A DNA stretch of 64,000 nt from G963668605 sp963668605 (lineage in GTDB: Bacteria > Acidobacteriota > Terriglobia > Bryobacterales > Bryobacteraceae): contig OY764903.1 of NCBI GenBank assembly GCA_963668605.1, forward strand, positions 3,906,001 to 3,970,000, read 5' to 3'. Below are positions 50,639 to 59,680 of the stretch, in pieces; position 1 is the stretch's first letter, and each line of letters opens with the position of its first letter. Both the position numbers and the translations under genes were made by a program. The notes below the pieces were generated by a model that was not told the DNA's origin, did not search any database, and saw only the letters and a program-made list of their open reading frames with translations.

Positions 50639-53020
50639 TCAGTGTGCCACTTCCATCTGCCAGGGCGCAAGCGTTCCCGTCAGGCGCAGCGGCTTCCGGC
50701 CGCCCGAGAATTCGAGCGACAAGCGCCCGTCGGTTTGCAATCCGCCGCGTCCGGCGTAGGTCTCCTGTGCGCCCTTCGCCTGGATCTTCGACAATTGCAG
50801 GTGTGCCGGTTTTCCACCGGCAAAATCGTAACAACCCGAGAATGTTTTGAACTCGACTTCCTGCGCCAGGGTCACCGAGCGCGACGCAAAACAGCCCGCC
50901 GCTTTCAGGTTGGCAAGGAACTCGACGCCCGTTCCGGCGGCGGTGATGTTGCCGTCGAGGTCGACCCTGCCGTCGCGCCAACCGGCGTCCTCCACGTTCG
51001 CCTGAATCCGGTAAAGCGGCGCGCCCTTCGACAAGTCGATCGTCATCGCAGCCGCGAACGAGCCATCTTCGACACCGGCCCTGACGTCTGGCAATGCGAT
51101 TTTCGCTCCGTCCCAGAGTACGCGCGTGCGCACGTCGTCGAAGTCGAAAACGAGCCCTTCGCGCATCGCGGTGTGCAGTGTCCCGATGTGCAGCGTGCCT
51201 TCGGCGTGGCGATCCTTCAACCAGTCCGGCGGCGGCGCGCTGGTAAATCGCAGCGTCCGCGCCAGAAGGCCCTGCCTGCGGCGCAGCGTGGGCACCAGGA
51301 GATCCTCCAGGTCCGCAATCGCGGCTTCTTCGGCGTCGAGCGAAAAACGATGCGGCCGCGCCGTCTCCGGCTCATAGCGGTATTGGCCTTGAAAAGCGAT
51401 CTTTCCGGCCGTGCCGCGGATGCGTTCCAACACAACCTTGCGCCCGTTCAACGCCACGGCAGCACTTTGAATCGCGATAGGACCGGCAAATCCCGGAACT
51501 GCGGCGTGCACCTCCTGCAATTCGAGATTGCCCGACCAAATCCCGGGACGCTCGCCCTCGCGCCGGTATGTCAAAGCACCTTTCCATCGCCCGGAGGCGA
51601 GGTGTTCGAGCAGCGGCACTTCGGCGCTCGACAACAGCCGGCCCAATGCGCTTTGCGCTCCGGCGTTCAGCCCGCGCGTCGAAAGACGCAGTTCCATGCG
51701 GCTCGCGTCGACCGGGTATTCTGCCTCCACCTCGATCTGTGCGCTCTGGCCCCGTTCGAGCAAAATCTGCGCTGGCAGCAACTGAATGCGGTTGCGATCG
51801 ATGACAATTTCAGCGCGCTCGCAGCGGAGCGGTTCAGCGGGCGCCTCCTGCGCCACCGCACCGGAAGCCACAAAGCGCCCTTGCAAGCCCCCGCTTGGCG
51901 AGTAGCCCAGCGCTCCCGTGGCAGCGCCGGAGACGGAAAGGCCCGCTGGCGCCGCAGCTCCCAAGTGCCGTGCGATCTCAAGCAGCGGAGCCAGCGCAAC
52001 GTCGCGCGCAGTCAGAACTACGCCGAATTCAGGCTTGGACAGCAACTTCGCCGCTCGGAATCTGGCATCGACCGGGCGGTCGCGAACGGGCACGGTCTCA
52101 AGCGTGACTGTCTCATCGTGGACGTTGAGAGCGCCACGAAACTGTAGCGGCCAACCGCCCGCCTTGGCGGGCATCAGATCCCAGCGATGGATGTCGTCCA
52201 CCTGCGCGCTGCCCGAAATTGCGATCTTGGAAACGGGTCCAGACAGGCGCGCCTCCCCGGCGATGAGCCCGTGAACGCCCGCATCGTGGCCGGACCACAG
52301 TATGACGAACTCCGCGATCGGGCTCTTCTCCCAGCGCACGGCGATGTCGATTGCGCTCTCGCGAGCCTGCGCCGGAATCCAGCGGCCCCGGCCCGACACC
52401 TTTCCAAAACTTTGCGCCGCGCGGTCCGTACGCGCCGGCTCTCCCTCGAAGGCTACCGAGAATGCGTCCGCTCGCTCGTTCAGCGCGTTGATGTCGACGT
52501 CGGCATTCGCGAGGTAGAACACGCTCTTGGTGTCGCCGAACTTGAAGTTTAGGCGCCCGCCGCGAACTTGGATGTCGGGCAGCGGCGTCTCCGCGGACAG
52601 CGCGCCGCCGCCGACCGCTTGCTGCAGCAGCGGTTGGATATTCCACGATCCGCCCTCCGCGTTGACGAGATTCACGCTGGGTTCATCCAGCCTCAGGTTG
52701 GAGAATTCGAGTTTGCCCGTCCACAGACTCCGCAAGCGCAGACGCGCACTCAGCGACGAGACGTGCGCAAACGGCTCGATGCCCACCCGCGGATCTTCGC
52801 CGATCAAAACGTCGTCCACGGTGAAGCCCGGCCCGGTGAAAAGCAGAAAACGGATCTTGCCCGCAATCGCGACCTTGCGATGGAGCCCGCGTTCGAGGCC
52901 CTCGTGAATCTGTTTCTGGAAACGCGCTGCGTTCACGAAAGGCGCAACAACGCCAACCGCAACAAAGGCAGCGGCTGCCACGAACAGCACTTTGCGAATT
53001 GCCTCTGCGCGGGCGCTCAT
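50639..53020 (-). CDS. AsmA-family inner-membrane protein
   Basis: The protein (793 aa) has one N-terminal membrane helix (about 9-28) and a very long periplasmic region. The start of the AsmA domain is clear: FQKQIHEGLERGLHRKVAIAGKIRF, SLSARLRLRSLWTGKLEFSNLRLDEPSVNL read in sections, and the C-terminal half repeats amphipathic beta strands as in AsmA/TamB-like proteins thought to shuttle lipids between membranes. Its start overlaps the end of the mocA-like gene by four bases. Neighbouring genes also concern the envelope (slt), but the upstream pair is about molybdenum cofactor. Confidence 0.85.
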   Translation of the reverse strand: MSARAEAIRKVLFVAAAAFVAVGVVAPFVNAARFQKQIHEGLERGLHRKVAIAGKIRFLLFTGPGFTVDDVLIGEDPRVGIEPFAHVSSLSARLRLRSLWTGKLEFSNLRLDEPSVNLVNAEGGSWNIQPLLQQAVGGGALSAETPLPDIQVRGGRLNFKFGDTKSVFYLANADVDINALNERADAFSVAFEGEPARTDRAAQSFGKVSGRGRWIPAQARESAIDIAVRWEKSPIAEFVILWSGHDAGVHGLIAGEARLSGPVSKIAISGSAQVDDIHRWDLMPAKAGGWPLQFRGALNVHDETVTLETVPVRDRPVDARFRAAKLLSKPEFGVVLTARDVALAPLLEIARHLGAAAPAGLSVSGAATGALGYSPSGGLQGRFVASGAVAQEAPAEPLRCERAEIVIDRNRIQLLPAQILLERGQSAQIEVEAEYPVDASRMELRLSTRGLNAGAQSALGRLLSSAEVPLLEHLASGRWKGALTYRREGERPGIWSGNLELQEVHAAVPGFAGPIAIQSAAVALNGRKVVLERIRGTAGKIAFQGQYRYEPETARPHRFSLDAEEAAIADLEDLLVPTLRRRQGLLARTLRFTSAPPPDWLKDRHAEGTLHIGTLHTAMREGLVFDFDDVRTRVLWDGAKIALPDVRAGVEDGSFAAAMTIDLSKGAPLYRIQANVEDAGWRDGRVDLDGNITAAGTGVEFLANLKAAGCFASRSVTLAQEVEFKTFSGCYDFAGGKPAHLQLSKIQAKGAQETYAGRGGLQTDGRLSLEFSGGRKPLRLTGTLAPWQMEVAH

Positions 53021-53613
53021 ACTTTGTGCGCCACCCGCAGACGCTCGTAGGCTGCCGGATTGTCCATATCGCGCAGGATGCCGGGATCGTCGACATCGAC
53101 ATAACTGGTACTCGCCGTGTGGCGGTGGATGACTTCGCGCGCGGTCGCCTCGGGCGCAAGCCCGGCGAACTCTCCGATCAATTCGGCGCGCAGGCAGACC
53201 GGGTGGCCGTGACTACCCTGGTAGCGGGGAATGAACAACAGCTTGCCTCCATCGTCTTCTCGGATTGCGGCGGCCAGCGCCGCCACCGTCTCCGCCGCCA
53301 CGGCCGGATAATCGACCGGTGTGAACAGCACGCCATCGGCTCCGGCGATGTCGGCCAGTCCGCGCTTGAGGGAACTCGTCTGCCCATCCGCGTAATCCGC
53401 GTTCACCACGAAGCGTGCGGATCCGGTACGGCGAATCCCGGAGAGTATCACGCCCGGCTCGTGCCCAAGCACTATCGTGATTGGATTGCAGCAGGCGCCG
53501 AGCAGCCGAATCAGACGGTCCAGCACCGTCTCGCCGCCGAAATCGAGGAGCGCTTTGGGCGTGCCCATCCGGCGCGACGCGCCGCCGCACAAGATGAGTC
53601 CGGCGAGGGTCAT
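53017..53613 (-). CDS. Molybdenum cofactor cytidylyltransferase-like NTP-transferase (MocA type)
   Basis: The 198 aa protein has a nucleotidyltransferase Rossmann fold: LILCGGASRRMGTPKALLDF at the N-terminus, the NADYADGQTSSLKRGL segment and FTPVDYPAV, which match MocA/CoxI-like enzymes that attach CMP to molybdopterin. The adjacent xdhC gene, overlapping by four bases, strengthens this: MocA and XdhC together prepare the sulfurated MCD cofactor of xanthine-dehydrogenase-type enzymes. The structural oxidase genes are not in the window. Confidence 0.85.
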   Translation of the reverse strand: MTLAGLILCGGASRRMGTPKALLDFGGETVLDRLIRLLGACCNPITIVLGHEPGVILSGIRRTGSARFVVNADYADGQTSSLKRGLADIAGADGVLFTPVDYPAVAAETVAALAAAIREDDGGKLLFIPRYQGSHGHPVCLRAELIGEFAGLAPEATAREVIHRHTASTSYVDVDDPGILRDMDNPAAYERLRVAHKV

Positions 53614-54446
53614 CGTTCGATCGCCTGCGCGGCGTGGTGGACGAAAATCGATTTCGCCAGCGAACGCCAGCCCGCGTCTGGATTGCGCCGCACTGCGATC
53701 ATTTCGGCGGCCACCGACACCGCAATCTCCTCGGGCGTGATGGCGCCGATCTCAAAGCCCATCGGCGCGAAAAGCCGCTCGAAAGCACTGCGCGGTATGC
53801 CCTCTCCTTCGAGTTCCTTCACTACACCGAGCACTTTGCGCTTGCTGCCAATCATGGCGATGTAGCGCGCCGGCGTCGTCACCGCCCAGCGCAGCACGCG
53901 CATGTCGTCCTTGTGGCCGCGCGTCACGATGATGAGATATGTAGAATCCGTGACATCGAGATCGGCGAAGGCTTCCTCATACTCGGCTGCGATGATCCGG
54001 CCGGCTTCGGGAAAGCGTTCGCGGTTTGCGAACATTTCGCGATTGTCGATGATCGTTGTCTCGAAGCCGGCCAGGGAGGCGGCCTGCGACAGACTCTTCG
54101 AAATGTGTCCCGCGCCGAAGATGAAAGCGCGCGGCTGAGGCACAATGGGTTCGACGAAGATGCTCAATTGTCCTCCACAAATCAGGCCGTTGTCGTCGGC
54201 GGCGTCTTGTCCCAAGTTAAAGTTCATCCGGCGCGGGCGCTCGCTGCGCATGACCTCCTGCGCGGCGTCCCAGACCTCCGCCTCGACACAGCCGCCGCCG
54301 ACGGTGCCCAGCAGCGATCCGTCTTCCCGCACCAGCAGTTTCGCAGTCTCGTAGCTTGGAATGGAACCGTTTACCTCGACGATGGTGGCCAGGGCGCACT
54401 TCTGCCCGAGCTTTCTTAGGCGTACGATCTCGTCGTAGATATCCAT
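53610..54446 (-). CDS. XdhC-family molybdenum hydroxylase maturation protein
   Basis: The protein (278 aa) has the N-terminal XdhC/CoxI domain (ALATIVEVNGSIP, LLGTVGGGCVEAEVWD) and the C-terminal Rossmann-like domain (AFIFGAGHISKSLSQAASLAGF, IIVTRGHKDDMRVLRWAV, YIAMIGSKRK). It binds and sulfurates molybdenum cofactor before insertion into aldehyde or xanthine oxidases. ATG 54446 gives the family-typical start. It is the first gene of the minus-strand run xdhC-mocA-asmA and onward; a TAAAAT hexamer sits about 30 nt upstream. Confidence 0.9.
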   Translation of the reverse strand: MDIYDEIVRLRKLGQKCALATIVEVNGSIPSYETAKLLVREDGSLLGTVGGGCVEAEVWDAAQEVMRSERPRRMNFNLGQDAADDNGLICGGQLSIFVEPIVPQPRAFIFGAGHISKSLSQAASLAGFETTIIDNREMFANRERFPEAGRIIAAEYEEAFADLDVTDSTYLIIVTRGHKDDMRVLRWAVTTPARYIAMIGSKRKVLGVVKELEGEGIPRSAFERLFAPMGFEIGAITPEEIAVSVAAEMIAVRRNPDAGWRSLAKSIFVHHAAQAIER

Positions 54447-54523
54447 GGCAAGCTGAGGGAACGGGCCAGCTTTCATTTTACAGCGCGGCGCGGCTTCCCG
54501 CCGGTCGCGGCTTCGCGCGCCTG

Positions 54524-54532
54524 TGCTATCAT
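54524..54532 (+). promoter_or_regulatory. Extended -10-like TGCTATCAT before the HAD gene
   Basis: The nonamer ends nine bases before the GTG at 54542, with no ribosome site, and sets the start codon chosen for that gene. Confidence 0.5.
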
Positions 54533-54541
54533 CCGTTTCAA

Positions 54542-55216
54542 GTGAAAAGCAGCAAAATCCCAACAAATAGCCTAGTCTTTATTTTTGACGTGGACGGCGT
54601 TATCGTTGACTCGACGGCCCTACATACCGAAGTTTGGGAGCGCTACTTGCTACCTTTCGGAATCGATAGCACGCAAATTGAGGAGCGCATGCACGGCAAG
54701 CGCAACGATGAGATCGTGCGCGATCTCTTTGGGGGCGGGCTGGGCGAGGCCGAGACGCTTCGGCACGGCGCGGCCAAAGAGGCGCTCTATCGCGAGATGA
54801 TCGCGCCGCAACTGGAAAGCAAGCTGGTGCCGGGAATCCGGGAGTTTCTCCAGCGGCACGCCGCCGTGCCCAAGGCTGTCGGTTCCAATGCCGAGGCGGC
54901 CAACGTGGAATGCATCCTGGCACAATCGGACCTGAAGCGCTATTTTAGTGTGATAGTGGATGGCGATCAGGTGCAGCGTCCCAAACCGTATCCGGATATC
55001 TACATCCGGGCCGCGGAACTTCTGGGCGCCGCTCCCGCCGATTGCATCGTTTTTGAAGACTCGATCACGGGCGTCAGCGCCGCGCTGGCAGCGGGAGCCC
55101 AGGTAGTGGGACTTACAACGACGTGCGCCGAATTGCCCGGCGCGGCTCTCCTGATTCGAGACTTCCGCAGTCCGGAGTTGGAGGAATGGCTTCTTCATCG
55201 ATTCGTCGGCGTCTGA
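54542..55216 (+). CDS. HAD-superfamily hydrolase, beta-phosphoglucomutase/phosphatase-like
   Basis: The 224 aa protein has a haloacid-dehalogenase core: FDVDGVIVDS with Asp16 (nucleophile) and Asp18 (acid), a helical cap, GSNAEAANVECIL for the Ser motif, the conserved Lys in VQRPKPYPDIY and the acidic loop FEDSITGVSAALAAG. Family members hydrolyse sugar phosphates or interconvert glucose phosphates. The GTG start is supported by the TGCTATCAT element. The last 31 nt overlap the degenerate kinase gene, so the two are probably translated together. Confidence 0.88.
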   Translation: MKSSKIPTNSLVFIFDVDGVIVDSTALHTEVWERYLLPFGIDSTQIEERMHGKRNDEIVRDLFGGGLGEAETLRHGAAKEALYREMIAPQLESKLVPGIREFLQRHAAVPKAVGSNAEAANVECILAQSDLKRYFSVIVDGDQVQRPKPYPDIYIRAAELLGAAPADCIVFEDSITGVSAALAAGAQVVGLTTTCAELPGAALLIRDFRSPELEEWLLHRFVGV

Positions 55217-57567
55217 TTCGCGGCCTCATCCCTGCGCTGTTAGCCTGCGCGGGAAGATTGTCGGCACACACACCGGTCTCGCTGCAGGAAGCCGCCGCGC
55301 GCAGAGCGGGCGATTTCCTTCCGGTTCACGAAAACGAAGAAGTACAAGTCACCGGCACAGTCACAGCGCGCACCGTCCGGGTGCTGACTTATAGCCACGT
55401 CGGTATCTATGATGGTCGCGGCGCGGGCTTGACGCTCGACGGGCCCTACGAACTGCTGGCCGCGTTGCATCCAGGCGACATCATAGAAGTGGATGGCATT
55501 GCCGGCCAGCGCGCGGGGCTCCCGGTGCTCTTCGTGCAGCATATCCGCAAAACGGGCCACACACGCGCCGCGCCACCGCTGAAGGTGCGCTGGAATGAGT
55601 TGAACTCGTTCCGCTACCTCGGCATGCTGGTGACTACCGAGGGGAAGATCGTCGAACTGGGCGCCAATACAGGCGGCCAATATATTTTGATTGGGCAGGG
55701 CGACGACCTCTTAAAGCTGTTCCTGCCGAAGGATCTCCCGAATTCCGATGGCGACTTCCACCAGTACTCGCTAGGCGACAAGATTCAGGTGACCGGTCTC
55801 GCCTCGCAATACTGCCCGAGCCCGCCCTATGACCGGCTGTTCCAGATCCTGCTCGCTTCCGCCAGCGATGTCACCCTTCTGGAGCGAAGCTGGCTGGTAC
55901 CTCCTCACATCATCGGACTTGCGTTACTGGCGGCGCTACTGGCGCTCGCCGTCTGGTGGACCCGGGAACGGCGACTGAACCAGCAGCGCCGGGCGATGCG
56001 CGCGCTCAACGCGCTGGGCGAAGAGATTCTGTCGGCATCCTCGCCGGCGGAGATTCTGGAAAAGCTCAACGCCGTCGTGCCTTCCGTGCTGCGGATCACC
56101 AGCGTGAGTCTCTATGTCTTCCGCCCGGGGCAGAACGCCCTGGAGCGTATCGCCAGCAGGGATCTGGACGGCGCCATGATTCCGCTCGAGACACCGGACG
56201 GCGCACTGCACAACGCCGCCTCGCTGTGCTTTCGCAATCGAACATTATTGACCATCCCCGACACTGCGCGCAGCCCGCTGTTCCGTGGCGCCGAACGGGA
56301 CTCCGACCCACGGGCCGCGATGTTTGTGCCCATGTTCGCGCAAAGCGAACCGCTCGGCGTGCTCGCTCTGTGCCATTCCGAACGCGCGCGCATCTTCAAT
56401 CAGGATGAACAGGCGGCGGCGCAGCACTTCGGAAATCAGATCGCGACGTCGCTGCGGCTGATGGAGCAGCGCACAATGCGCGAGCAACTTTTTCGCAGCG
56501 AAAAACTAGCCGCCACCGGACAACTGATCTCAGGGATTGCCGACGAATTGCAGGCGCCGCTCGAATCGGTGGTCCTCATGGCAGGAAGGGCGCTCACGCG
56601 GCCGGCCGATTCCGAAACTAAACGTCAACTTGCCGCCATAGCGGCGGAGGCGCGCCGCGCCTCTGAAATCGTCTCGCGCCTGGTCTCGTTCGGCCGCGCC
56701 GAGAAGACCGATGCCAAACCCGTCGAAATCAACGCCGTGCTCGCCAGTCTGATTCATTTCCGTGAACGGGAATGGGCGGCGCGCAACATCCAGGTCTCGA
56801 ACCGTCTCTCGATGGAGCCGGTTTACGTGATGGGATCGCAAGGGCAACTCGAACAGGTATTCCTCAACCTTCTGGTCCACGCCGAGCAGTCGCTGGGCAC
56901 GGCTGAGCACCGCGAACTCTACGTCTCCACCAGCATGCTGGCGCGGCGTGTGCTGACCGCCATCAGCTATTCCGGCACCGAGATTGTGATCCGCCGCGAT
57001 CCTTTCGCCGATCTTCACTCGGCGGAGGCCGGCGCACTCGGACTCGGCGTTTGCCGCGGCATCATCCAGAGCCACGGCGGCGAGATCCGCTTTGTGCGCG
57101 TCTCCGGCTCCGCCTCACGCTTCGAAGTGGAATTGCCTGTGGCACAGACCAGCCCAGGCTTGACGTCATCTCCCGGCGCCGAACGCGGCGAACGCCACTG
57201 GACGGCTCTGGTGGTCGAGCCAGATCTCGCCGTGCAGCGCCAGTTGCTCGTTCGACTCAGTGCCAAGGGCTGCCGCGTCGTACCAGTCCCGCAACCCGAG
57301 GAAGCGGCTCAGTTGGTTGAGCGCATGAAATTCGATCTGCTGTTCTGCTCCGTCCGGCTGGACGGCAGCAACTGGCTGGAGTTTTATGAGCGGGTGCGCC
57401 ACCATGTGGGTGCGTTCATACTGTTGACCGAAGGCTACGACTCAGATCTCGCCCGCTCCTTCCATGCGGGCGACGGGCGGATCCTGAGAAAGCCCGTCGA
57501 TGAGAAAGAGCTTGAAAATCTGCTCGCCGACCTGGAGGCGCGAGCGGAGAAAAACGTGTCGAAATGA
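55186..57567 (+). CDS. Degenerate hybrid histidine kinase (pseudokinase) with extracytoplasmic, GAF and receiver domains
   Basis: The protein (793 aa) has a signal segment (1-30), an extracytoplasmic beta-rich region to about 235 that looks like two OB-type folds, one membrane helix (about 241-262), a GAF domain (about 285-425), a kinase-like part and a receiver (from about 665). The kinase is inactive by sequence: the dimerisation-box His is Asp453 (GIADELQAPL, normally AHEL), the N-box Asn is His565 (NLLVHAEQ), no DxGxG G1 box is present though G2 (ALGLGVCRGI) remains, and the receiver Asp is Ser722 (LFCSVRL). It likely signals by conformation or is vestigial. Confidence 0.85.
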   Translation: MASSSIRRRLIRGLIPALLACAGRLSAHTPVSLQEAAARRAGDFLPVHENEEVQVTGTVTARTVRVLTYSHVGIYDGRGAGLTLDGPYELLAALHPGDIIEVDGIAGQRAGLPVLFVQHIRKTGHTRAAPPLKVRWNELNSFRYLGMLVTTEGKIVELGANTGGQYILIGQGDDLLKLFLPKDLPNSDGDFHQYSLGDKIQVTGLASQYCPSPPYDRLFQILLASASDVTLLERSWLVPPHIIGLALLAALLALAVWWTRERRLNQQRRAMRALNALGEEILSASSPAEILEKLNAVVPSVLRITSVSLYVFRPGQNALERIASRDLDGAMIPLETPDGALHNAASLCFRNRTLLTIPDTARSPLFRGAERDSDPRAAMFVPMFAQSEPLGVLALCHSERARIFNQDEQAAAQHFGNQIATSLRLMEQRTMREQLFRSEKLAATGQLISGIADELQAPLESVVLMAGRALTRPADSETKRQLAAIAAEARRASEIVSRLVSFGRAEKTDAKPVEINAVLASLIHFREREWAARNIQVSNRLSMEPVYVMGSQGQLEQVFLNLLVHAEQSLGTAEHRELYVSTSMLARRVLTAISYSGTEIVIRRDPFADLHSAEAGALGLGVCRGIIQSHGGEIRFVRVSGSASRFEVELPVAQTSPGLTSSPGAERGERHWTALVVEPDLAVQRQLLVRLSAKGCRVVPVPQPEEAAQLVERMKFDLLFCSVRLDGSNWLEFYERVRHHVGAFILLTEGYDSDLARSFHAGDGRILRKPVDEKELENLLADLEARAEKNVSK

Positions 57568-58043
57568 AATTCAGAATCGTCTCACTGTTTGCCTTGGCGT
57601 GTCTGGCGGCAAGTGCGCAATCGAACGCCTATTCTGGGCCGCGGCCGGAAAAGGCCGACGTGCCCTATCTGCTGCACGCCTCAACACTCGTCGAAACCGA
57701 GATGGTCACGGCGCAGGAAGAGAAGAAGAAAAACGACAACATCTACTTCGTGCCCGGCACATCCGCGAAGGCGCGAACTCCGCTGGCCGAACCAATTTTC
57801 CTGATCCGCACGGAAAAGCTGGATGCCGAACGGCTCGAGTTGTATCGACTGGAAGCGAAGAACGGCCGTCGCGAAGTCATCTTCCCCGAAAAAAAGAAGG
57901 GCGGCCCGCGGCCGTTCCCGCTGAGCGTGCGCAAACTCTCCGCGGGCCTTTTTCGCGTCGAAGCCGCTGCGACATTAGAGAACGGACAGTATGCGCTGAC
58001 CCCGTCCGGATCGAACACAGTTTTCCTCTTTGAGGTGTATTAA
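57564..58043 (+). CDS. Secreted hypothetical protein
   Basis: The protein (159 aa) has a signal peptide (about 1-18, ending ASAQS) and a beta-rich domain with no family I recognise: VPYLLHASTLVETEMVTAQEE is followed by strands such as IFLIRTEKLDAERLELYRLEA and VRKLSAGLFRVEAAATLENG read in parts, ending SGSNTVFLFEVY. The stop of the pseudokinase overlaps its ATG by four bases (ATGA), so it is translationally coupled to it. Its role may relate to the same envelope function, but that is context only. Confidence 0.72.
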   Translation: MKFRIVSLFALACLAASAQSNAYSGPRPEKADVPYLLHASTLVETEMVTAQEEKKKNDNIYFVPGTSAKARTPLAEPIFLIRTEKLDAERLELYRLEAKNGRREVIFPEKKKGGPRPFPLSVRKLSAGLFRVEAAATLENGQYALTPSGSNTVFLFEVY

Positions 58044-58062
58044 AAGACCGGACGTGGATTGA

Positions 58063-58071
58063 TGCTAAAAT
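58063..58071 (+). promoter_or_regulatory. Extended -10-like TGCTAAAAT before the VOC gene
   Basis: TGCTAAAAT ends six bases before ATG 58078; the intervening bases (CCCCGT) contain no ribosome site. Confidence 0.5.
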
Positions 58072-58077
58072 CCCCGT

Positions 58078-58452
58078 ATGTTTCAAGGACTCGAACACAC
58101 CGCAATCGCATCTCCCAATCCCGAGAAACTGGCGCAGTGGTATGCCGGTCATCTCGAGTTCGTCATCAACTTCGTCTACGACGGGAACTACTTCGTACGC
58201 GCCCGCAACGGATCAATGCTGGAGATTATTCCATCCGCCGGCGAACGCGGTTCGAATGAGTTGAAGGATCCGGGGTTCCGCCATCTGGCGATCGCGATTG
58301 ATGATTTCGACGAAGCGTACGCGCACCTGAAAGCGCTCAATGTGCAATTCGTAACCGAGCCACGCGAGTTGATGGGCAACCGGCTCGTGTTTTTCAAGGA
58401 CTTGGACGGCAACCTGCTTCATCTTATTGCTCGCGAGAAACCGCTGCCCTAA
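58078..58452 (+). CDS. VOC-superfamily (glyoxalase/dioxygenase-fold) protein
   Basis: The 124 aa protein is a single vicinal-oxygen-chelate domain: LEHTAIASPNPEKLAQWY at the start with the first metal-type His, NYFVRARNGSMLEIIP with the Glu, FRHLAIAIDDFDEAY with the second His, and FFKDLDGNLLHLI at the end. Metal ligands (His, Glu, His and a C-terminal His in place of Glu) are plausible. Substrate cannot be assigned; candidates include glyoxalase-like or resistance-type enzymes. It precedes the MFS gene by 12 nt. Confidence 0.85.
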   Translation: MFQGLEHTAIASPNPEKLAQWYAGHLEFVINFVYDGNYFVRARNGSMLEIIPSAGERGSNELKDPGFRHLAIAIDDFDEAYAHLKALNVQFVTEPRELMGNRLVFFKDLDGNLLHLIAREKPLP

Positions 58453-58464
58453 CGGGAACTCCAT

Positions 58465-59670
58465 TTGTTCAGCCGCATCTTCAAAGCATTTGAATCCCGC
58501 GATTTCCGCCTGATGTGGGCCGGGGCATGTACTTCGAGCGTGGGAACGTGGATGCAGAAGCTGGCCCAGAGCTGGCTGGTTCTGGAGATCTCCAAGAGCC
58601 CGCTTTTATTGGGTCTGGACGCGTTTCTCGGCGAGATCCCGATCTTTCTTTTCTCGATGCTCGGCGGCGTGGTGGCCGACCGCTTCGACCGCCGTTTTCT
58701 GCTCGTCGGCTCGCAGATCGTGCAGATGAGTTGCGCGTTCCTGCTCGCCAGCCTGTTCGCATTCGGACAGGTCCAGGTCTGGCATATTCTGACGCTCTCG
58801 TTCGTCGTGGGTCTCGCGCAAGCTTTTGGCGGGCCGGCCTACCAGGCCCTGATTCCGACGCTGGTGCCCCCGGAGGATCTGCCGAACGCCATTGCCCTAA
58901 ACTCCATCCAGTTCAATCTCGCGCGTGTGGTTGGACCGATGATCGGCGGTCTCGCACTCACCAAGCTGGGCGCTGCATGGTGCTTCGGCTTGAACGGCCT
59001 GTCCTTCGTCGCGGTCATCGTTTCACTGCTGATGCTGCGCATCCGCTTTATTCCGCCGACCACCAAAGAGACGCTGATGGAGAGCCTTAAGGGCGGACTG
59101 CGTTTCGTGCGCGAGCGTGAGGCGCTGACGGCCCTGATCGCGCTCGCGTTCTGCATGACCGTGCTGGGCGTCCCGATCATGACGTTCCTGCCCGTCTTCG
59201 CCAAAGACGTGTTCCATCAGGGACCGGACATCTTCACGCTGCTGCTCAGCCTCTCAGGCGCAGGCGCCGTCGCGGGAGCGCTGGTCGTGGCTTGGCTGGG
59301 CAACGTCAAGCGCAAGGGCCGCTTCGCCCTGCTGACGCTGATCGTGATGGGCGCGTTGATGACAGGCTTCGCGCTGTCGACAAAGCTGGCTCTCAGTTCT
59401 GCCTTGGTATTCCTGTCGGGAGCGGCCTTGATCGCCGTGTTCGCGATGGTGACGTCGCTTGTGCAGTTGATCGCGACGAACGAAATGCGCGGCCGCGTGA
59501 TGAGCGTCTATAACGTCGCCTTCCGCGGCGGCATGCCGTTTGGCAGCCTGATCGCGGGCGCGATGATCAAGACCTACTCGGCGCCGCCCGTACTCGCGGT
59601 CTTCGGCGTGCTACTCGTCGCGCTCGGTCTGTTTTTCCTCCTCGTGCACCGCAAAGTCGCCAAACTGTAG
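58465..59670 (+). CDS. MFS transporter, EntS/MFS_3-like exporter
   Basis: The protein (401 aa) has about twelve membrane helices and the MFS signature between helices 2 and 3 (GVVADRFDRRFLL). The opening SRDFRLMWAGACTSSVGTWMQKLAQ and the segment FGGPAYQALIPTLVPPEDLPNAIALNS match the MFS_3 group that contains the enterobactin exporter EntS and many drug or metabolite exporters. The start is TTG 58465; no ATG is placed before the conserved N-terminus. It ends 10 nt before the TPR gene. The VOC gene upstream could be functionally linked. Confidence 0.9.
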   Translation: MFSRIFKAFESRDFRLMWAGACTSSVGTWMQKLAQSWLVLEISKSPLLLGLDAFLGEIPIFLFSMLGGVVADRFDRRFLLVGSQIVQMSCAFLLASLFAFGQVQVWHILTLSFVVGLAQAFGGPAYQALIPTLVPPEDLPNAIALNSIQFNLARVVGPMIGGLALTKLGAAWCFGLNGLSFVAVIVSLLMLRIRFIPPTTKETLMESLKGGLRFVREREALTALIALAFCMTVLGVPIMTFLPVFAKDVFHQGPDIFTLLLSLSGAGAVAGALVVAWLGNVKRKGRFALLTLIVMGALMTGFALSTKLALSSALVFLSGAALIAVFAMVTSLVQLIATNEMRGRVMSVYNVAFRGGMPFGSLIAGAMIKTYSAPPVLAVFGVLLVALGLFFLLVHRKVAKL

Positions 59671-59673
59671 AAT
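59668..59673 (+). promoter_or_regulatory. -10-like TAGAAT before the TPR gene
   Basis: TAGAAT ends seven bases before ATG 59681 and includes the stop codon of the MFS gene. The bases between are CAAAGGA, which could also serve as a weak ribosome site. Confidence 0.35.
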
Positions 59674-59680
59674 CAAAGGA

